Under the pieces are notes generated by a model, which was not told the DNA's origin, made no database searches, and saw only the letters and a program-made list of their open reading frames with translations. The translations under genes were made by a program, and so were the position numbers. Positions 31,654 through 35,704 of a DNA stretch of 35,704 nt are shown in pieces (positions within the stretch are counted from its first letter, which is position 1; each line of letters begins with the position of its first letter). Source of the stretch: Syntrophobacteraceae bacterium (lineage in GTDB: Bacteria; Desulfobacterota; Syntrophobacteria; Syntrophobacterales; Syntrophobacteraceae); NCBI GenBank assembly GCA_031292215.1, contig JARLHO010000147.1, positions 1-35,704 on the forward strand. The letters run 5' to 3'.

Positions 31654-32817
31654 TCAACCGTTTCGCAACCTCGGGGGCATGACGAACACCCTGCGCAAAC
31701 CTTGTTTCATGGATATGGCCGATTGCGGGCAGAATCCGGCGCAGACCCCGCAGCCAAGGCATGCATTTTCGAGGCGCTGCGCCAAACCGTCTTCGTTTAT
31801 GGAGATCGCATCGGTTGGGCACCATTGCGCGCAGGTTCCACACCCCGTACAGGCGTCGGGGTCGATTATCGCAAGGTAGCAGGTGGAATTTATCATCGGG
31901 AGGGTCCCGTTTCGCCAAATCCGGAACGTATCGCAGCAATCCTTGCAGCAGTTGCAAATGCTGGTCTCCGGGCTAGATGGCCTGCCTGCGGGGTGAAAGG
32001 CCTTGTGGACCAGGCCGGCCTTCCGGGCTTCCCCAAGGATCTTTAGAGCCTCCTCGCGGGTGATTTTTCTGGCAAACCCCATGGAACTTGTGTGGCGCGC
32101 GGATTTTCCGAAGGAAAAGCAGTTTTGAACCGGCGCATTCGTTTTGCACACCTCTCCCAGAAGATTTCTTCGCTGGCGGCAAAAGCAGTTTCCCACGGCG
32201 ATATCGTCAAATTTATCGATTATCTCTTCAACCGACTGGCTCGGCAGAATGAATTCCTCGCAGACTCCCATCGATTTATCGACCGCAATGATTCGAATGG
32301 CTTTTCCGTCGGCGGTTTTACCGCCGCAAACGGTGCGGTCCAGGGGCGGGGCGGCGGCAAATACGGGCGCAAGGCTGTCGTAGTTTGCCTGGGTTAGGTC
32401 GCGGAGTTCGGACAAGAGCTTTTCGAAAAGAAGCGCCAGTTCTTTTTCCTCCGGGCTGCCGGTAAGCGGACCCATGAATTTGTATTCCATCAACCCGACC
32501 ATGAAAAACGGAAGGAGCCGATAGACCATGACGCCGCTAGAACCCGGCTGGTTGAAAAGGAGTCCTTTCCCGGCAAGGCTTGTGGCGAGAGGGAGGATTT
32601 TTCCTTCCGCAAATCCGCTGGATGCGACCAGTTGGGCGAGCGTCTGGGATGGGTTTTCACGGAAAGACGCGATGAGGTCCAGTTCCTCTTCCGCTTGGCC
32701 CACGACCCGGCTAACGATTTCGACCGCAGTCTCCGTTGCCGGGAGTGGAACCAGACCAAGGCGGCAGATGATTTCGGCGGCCCGTTTACATTTTTCGGAC
32801 AATCCGGGTTGAGCCAT
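31654..32817 (-). CDS. 4Fe-4S protein with winged-helix-like N-terminus and Cys-rich middle
   Basis: A 387-residue soluble protein. Residues 1-110 look like a winged-helix or helical domain (LAQLVASSGFAEGKILPLATSLAGKGLL in outline). The middle has Cys211, Cys213, Cys224 and Cys233, then a dense cluster at Cys288, Cys290, Cys291, Cys294 and Cys295. The C-terminus is a 2[4Fe-4S] ferredoxin domain: Cys323-x2-Cys326-x2-Cys329-x3-Cys333 and Cys353-x2-Cys356-x2-Cys359-x3-Cys363. I chose ATG 32817 for AAAGGA 5 bases upstream; an ATG at 32859 lacks a site. Similar proteins are common in sulfate reducers and syntrophs, but no function is established that I know of. A redox-sensing or electron-transfer role is possible. 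Confidence 0.8.
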   Translation of the reverse strand: MAQPGLSEKCKRAAEIICRLGLVPLPATETAVEIVSRVVGQAEEELDLIASFRENPSQTLAQLVASSGFAEGKILPLATSLAGKGLLFNQPGSSGVMVYRLLPFFMVGLMEYKFMGPLTGSPEEKELALLFEKLLSELRDLTQANYDSLAPVFAAAPPLDRTVCGGKTADGKAIRIIAVDKSMGVCEEFILPSQSVEEIIDKFDDIAVGNCFCRQRRNLLGEVCKTNAPVQNCFSFGKSARHTSSMGFARKITREEALKILGEARKAGLVHKAFHPAGRPSSPETSICNCCKDCCDTFRIWRNGTLPMINSTCYLAIIDPDACTGCGTCAQWCPTDAISINEDGLAQRLENACLGCGVCAGFCPQSAISMKQGLRRVFVMPPRLRNG

Positions 32818-32996
32818 GGCGGTCCTTTCTTGGCGGGGTGAGTGGAAAGATTTTTCCATGGTCGAGTCTACGGGTGGCGACTGCTGCGCCTCGTCGGGTT
32901 AGGCACGTGACGCTGGTTTTCTATCACACACAAGCCGGCCAACACAACCCGGATCTTTGCTGGGCAGTTCCCTGAATTCATTGGGGGAGATAAAAT

Positions 32997-33032
32997 AAAG
33001 AAAGCGTGACCGCCAGCGGCCACGCTTTCTTT
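32997..33032 (-). terminator. intrinsic terminator after the PEP-CTERM fragment
   Basis: On the minus strand AAAGAAAGCGTGGCCGC pairs with GCGGTCACGCTTTCTTT across a TGG loop, with one mismatch, and is followed by ATTTTAT. It starts about 22 bases after the PEP-CTERM stop. Confidence 0.85.
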
Positions 33033-33053
33033 AACCGCGATGGGGATGGAAGA

Positions 33054-33467
33054 TTATCCGGTTATTTTCCTGCTGAGGCTATAGGCGCCGATGCCAAGAA
33101 GAGCGATACCCAGCAGCAATATGGTGCTGGGTTCAGGAACGGCAGTTTTAGAGAAGCCGAGAATTTCCGGAAACCCGTTTGTTGCTCCATAGGCTAACGT
33201 ATAGTAGTAGGTAGTGCCTGGATTGAATGTGTAGCTGCCAGTGCTGGTGAGTAGACTGGTAGGGGGGCCGGAACCAATGACCTGAGTCCCCAGGCTGCCG
33301 GCGACGCTGGAAACCCAAAGTGACGCTCCATCATCATGAGTTACCGAGAGTATATCGGTAGTGGTCGAGTTAAAAGTCTTCGACCATTGGAAGGTAAAAT
33401 AGGAACCGATGTATTTGCCAGTTATGTCGATTGTACCACTCGGTCCGGTGACAGTTGCATAAAAAAT
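33054..33467 (-). pseudogene. PEP-CTERM protein fragment lacking its N-terminus
   Basis: A minus-strand frame of 137 codons ends in a textbook PEP-CTERM sorting tail: VPEPSTILLLGIALLGIG, then AYSLSRKITG and stop. Before it is a beta-rich domain with GTTYYYTLAYGATNGFPEIL, as in other extracellular PEP-CTERM proteins, whose tails are processed by exosortase. The frame is bounded upstream by a TGA at 33468-33470. It has no ATG, GTG or usable TTG near its beginning. None of the three minus-strand frames between there and glgB (163 bp) encodes a signal peptide. The gene is therefore 5'-truncated, or the start lies in sequence now lost. Its terminator is intact. Confidence 0.75.
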
Positions 33468-33509
33468 TCATTCTGTGAACATTTCATGAGACATGTCTGC
33501 GTGTGCGAG

Positions 33510-33538
33510 GGCCGTAGCGACCTGTTTCCGCTACGGCC
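33510..33538. repeat. perfect 10-bp inverted repeat
   Basis: GGCCGTAGCG (33510-33519) and CGCTACGGCC (33529-33538) with a 9-base loop, located between the truncated PEP-CTERM gene and glgB. There is no T tail on either strand. Confidence 0.7.
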
Positions 33539-33633
33539 GTCAAGGAACTCGACATCGCCCGCAGGTGCTCGGATGTGTGTGGCGCCTAGAGGTTCTTTGC
33601 GCGGTTTCTCGTTTTCTCTGGTATTTGATTTCG

Positions 33634-35568
33634 TTAGCTATCGACGTCCTTTTCGCTTTTGAAGAAAACGATTCCAAGGGGCGGAAGAGTAAGGGATAGA
33701 GAAAAGTCGCGCCCATGGCTTGGGACCGGCGCGGCGTCCAGGCCGCCGAAGTTTCCGTAGCCCGAGCCGCCGTAAATCCTGGAATCGCTGTTTAGCAGCT
33801 CTCGCCAGCGGCCAGGGGCCGGCACGCCAAACCGATAGCCCACCCGGGGCACCGGGGTGAAGTTTGCCGCCCCCAGTATCAAGTCGCCACCGGTTGCAGA
33901 TTTTCTTAAAAAGGCGATCACGCTTGTCTCCGCGTCACGGAAGTCGACCCACTCAAATCCTTCGGGGCTGAAATCGCGTTGATGCATCGCGGGTTCGCCG
34001 CAATACATTCGGTTGAGGTCACGGACCCAGTTTTTAATCCCCTGGTGGGCGGGATTGTCCAGGAGGCGCCAGGCAATGCTCCGTTCATGGTACCATTCGT
34101 CCCACTCTCCGATTTCGCCCCCCATGAAGATCAGTTTTTTGCCGGGCTGGCCGAACATATAGCCGAAAAGCAGCCTGAGGTTTGCAAATTTTTGCCAGTC
34201 GTCTCCGGGCATCTTGCGCAGCAGCGAGCCTTTTCCATAGACGACTTCATCGTGGGAAAGCGGAAGGACGAAATTTTCGAAAAAGGCGTACCAGAGATTG
34301 AACGTAAGCAGGTTTTGATAAAATTTTCGATAAATCGAGTCCTTCGAGAAATACTCGAGCGTATCGTGCATCCAGCCCATATTCCACTTCATTCCGAACC
34401 CGAGCCCTCCAAGGTATGACGGTCTTGAGACCATCGTCCAGGAGGTGGATTCTTCGGCTATCGTCTGGACGTCCGGGTATTGCGTATAGACCGCTTCATT
34501 CAACCGCTTGATGAAATGGATCGCATCGAGGTTTTCTTTGCCGCCGTGGACGTTTGGCACCCATTCGCCCTCAGTTCTGGCATAGTCGAGATAGAGCATC
34601 GAGGCCACGGCGTCCACCCGGAGCCCATCGGCGTGATACTTGTCCAGCCAGAAGAGGGCGCTGCTGGTGAGAAAGGCCCTGACTTCATGGCGGCCGTGGT
34701 TGAAAATGTAGCTTTTCCACTCCGGGTGGTAGCCTTGTTTGGGATCCTGGTGCTCGAAGAGGTAGGTGCCGTCGAAAAACGTGAGTGAAAACTCATCGCT
34801 TGGGAAATGCGAGGGCACCCAATCGAGAATGACACCGATACCGTTTCGGTGCAGCACGTCGATCAGGTACATAAAGTCCTGCGGCGTACCGTAGCGCGAG
34901 GTCGGAGCGAAGTAGCCGGTGGTCTGGTATCCCCACGAGCCGTAGAAGGGATGCTCCATGACGGGCAGAAGCTCGACGTGTGTGAAACCCATTTCTTTAA
35001 CATAGGCTGGAAGGTGCTCTGCAATCTCGCGGTAGCTCATCCACCGGTTTGCGTCCTCTTCCACACGCCTCCAGGAACCCAGATGAACCTCGTAGACCGA
35101 GTGGGGGGCATCCAACCGGTTGGCTTTTGCCCTGTCGGCCATCCATTGGCCGTCGTTCCATTCGTAATCGGTATCCCAGACAATCGAGCCGGTTTTAGGC
35201 GAGGTTTCGCAGTGGTTGGCGAAGGGGTCGCTTTTATCGACGCGGTAGCCGTTTTCTTTGGAAGCGATGTGATATTTGTAAATCGCGCCTTGTTCGAGCC
35301 CGGTTATGAACCCTTCCCATATACCCGATCCGTCCCATCTCGGCGCGAGGAGATGGGTTTCGCGGTTCCAGCCATTGAAGTCCCCGATGACCGAAACCTT
35401 TTCCGCGTTGGGGGCCCACACCGCGAAAAAGACGCCGGACTTCCCGTCGACTTCGCCAAGGTGCGATCCCAGCTTTTCGTAGAGCCGGAAGTGGCTGCCC
35501 TCCTTAAAAAGATAGGTATCATGTTCGGTTAGCAGGCTAACGCCGTGGCTCACTACCGGGTTTCCCAT
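33634..35568 (-). CDS. glgB: 1,4-alpha-glucan branching enzyme, GH13
   Basis: Makes the alpha-1,6 branches of glycogen by cutting and re-attaching 1,4-glucan segments. The 644 residues contain an N-terminal CBM48 (about 20-130, VFFAVWAPNAEKVSVIGDFNGW), the GH13 barrel with nucleophile Asp319 (GLRVDAVASMLY), acid/base Glu372 (TIAEESTSW) and Asp440 (LPLSHDEVV), and a C-terminal beta domain. I chose ATG 35568, which has AAGGGG 6 bases upstream. ATG 35574 sits too close to that site, and ATG 35601 and the frame start at 35697 have none. It is complete. Other glycogen genes, such as glgA and glgC, are not in the window. Confidence 0.93.
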   Translation of the reverse strand: MGNPVVSHGVSLLTEHDTYLFKEGSHFRLYEKLGSHLGEVDGKSGVFFAVWAPNAEKVSVIGDFNGWNRETHLLAPRWDGSGIWEGFITGLEQGAIYKYHIASKENGYRVDKSDPFANHCETSPKTGSIVWDTDYEWNDGQWMADRAKANRLDAPHSVYEVHLGSWRRVEEDANRWMSYREIAEHLPAYVKEMGFTHVELLPVMEHPFYGSWGYQTTGYFAPTSRYGTPQDFMYLIDVLHRNGIGVILDWVPSHFPSDEFSLTFFDGTYLFEHQDPKQGYHPEWKSYIFNHGRHEVRAFLTSSALFWLDKYHADGLRVDAVASMLYLDYARTEGEWVPNVHGGKENLDAIHFIKRLNEAVYTQYPDVQTIAEESTSWTMVSRPSYLGGLGFGMKWNMGWMHDTLEYFSKDSIYRKFYQNLLTFNLWYAFFENFVLPLSHDEVVYGKGSLLRKMPGDDWQKFANLRLLFGYMFGQPGKKLIFMGGEIGEWDEWYHERSIAWRLLDNPAHQGIKNWVRDLNRMYCGEPAMHQRDFSPEGFEWVDFRDAETSVIAFLRKSATGGDLILGAANFTPVPRVGYRFGVPAPGRWRELLNSDSRIYGGSGYGNFGGLDAAPVPSHGRDFSLSLTLPPLGIVFFKSEKDVDS

Positions 35569-35704
35569 TATCATCCCCTTGCCGGTCGAGGTTTTGGACA
35601 TCGTCAGGTAACTATTTTCAAAGCGTATCCAATCTAAAGACTTTAACGCAGGAATGCAAACGACAAAAGGAGGCTGCAAGCGGAGAGCGAGAAGCAAAAA
35701 CGAA
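35569..35704. other. right-edge sequence upstream of glgB
   Basis: Contains the 5' leader of glgB. I saw no other feature. Confidence 0.3.

Noticed and set aside
1-35704. tRNA, rRNA, CRISPR, riboswitch and insertion-sequence signatures
   Set aside because: Scanning by eye found no T-loop-like GGTTCGAATCC pattern, regularly spaced direct repeats with unique spacers, transposase motifs or known riboswitch cores. A covariance-model search would be needed to exclude small RNAs.

Overview
The window looks like chromosomal DNA of a free-living, G+C-rich anaerobic bacterium, most likely a deltaproteobacterium of the Desulfobacterota (Syntrophobacterales-like). This placement is an inference. It rests on an 11-subunit Nuo complex without NuoEFG, an AMP-forming medium-chain-type acyl-CoA synthetase, a Gcw_chp outer-membrane barrel, a PEP-CTERM sorting tail, several Cys-rich iron-sulfur motifs and dispersed C-run/G-run hairpin repeats. 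No rRNA, tRNA, CRISPR array, phage module or intact insertion sequence was recognised.

Layout. (1) About 0.3-2.1 kb: an ArnT/PMT-type membrane glycosyltransferase. (2) 2.4-12.7 kb: one compact nuo operon on the + strand, nuoA-nuoBCD-nuoH-I-J-K-L-M-N. NuoB, NuoC and NuoD are a single 824-residue polypeptide. nuoE, nuoF and nuoG, which in the common gene order lie between nuoD and nuoH, are absent and replaced by a 51-bp gap. NuoM lacks the lysine expected in TM7 and has Asp where the TM5 glutamate is expected. (3) 12.7-13.5 kb, minus strand: an S4-domain RNA-binding protein followed by darP (ribosome maturation). (4) 13.5-14.6 kb: gene-poor, partly AT-rich, with one small acidic ORF. (5) 14.6-19.6 kb: tesB (+), malQ (-), a roughly 0.9-kb intergenic stretch rich in short repeats, then an HD-domain phosphohydrolase translationally coupled to dtd. 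(6) 19.6-24.6 kb, minus strand: a DUF559 endonuclease-like protein with an odd tail, hairpin repeats, a PAS-GAF-PAS histidine kinase without a partner regulator, and recN. (7) 25.3-27.1 kb: an acyl-CoA synthetase with a clear intrinsic terminator. (8) 27.2-30.8 kb, minus strand: a FecR/DUF6600 secreted proline-rich protein with 126-bp tandem repeats, and a Gcw_chp barrel. (9) 31.2-33.1 kb: a DUF1828 protein, a multi-cluster 4Fe-4S protein, and the 3' end of a PEP-CTERM gene with no start. (10) 33.6-35.6 kb: glgB.

How it fits together. The Nuo complex keeps a quinone site (NuoD His453/Tyr502, NuoH loop), the N2 cluster and the NuoI clusters, but has no local NADH-input module. It probably receives electrons from ferredoxin or another soluble donor, or borrows NuoEFG-like subunits encoded elsewhere. 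malQ and glgB, 17 kb apart, indicate glycogen metabolism. The acyl-CoA synthetase and TesB act at the acyl-CoA level. The most interesting feature is the rearranged and mutated complex I: the B/C/D fusion, the missing EFG, and the substitutions in one antiporter-like subunit.
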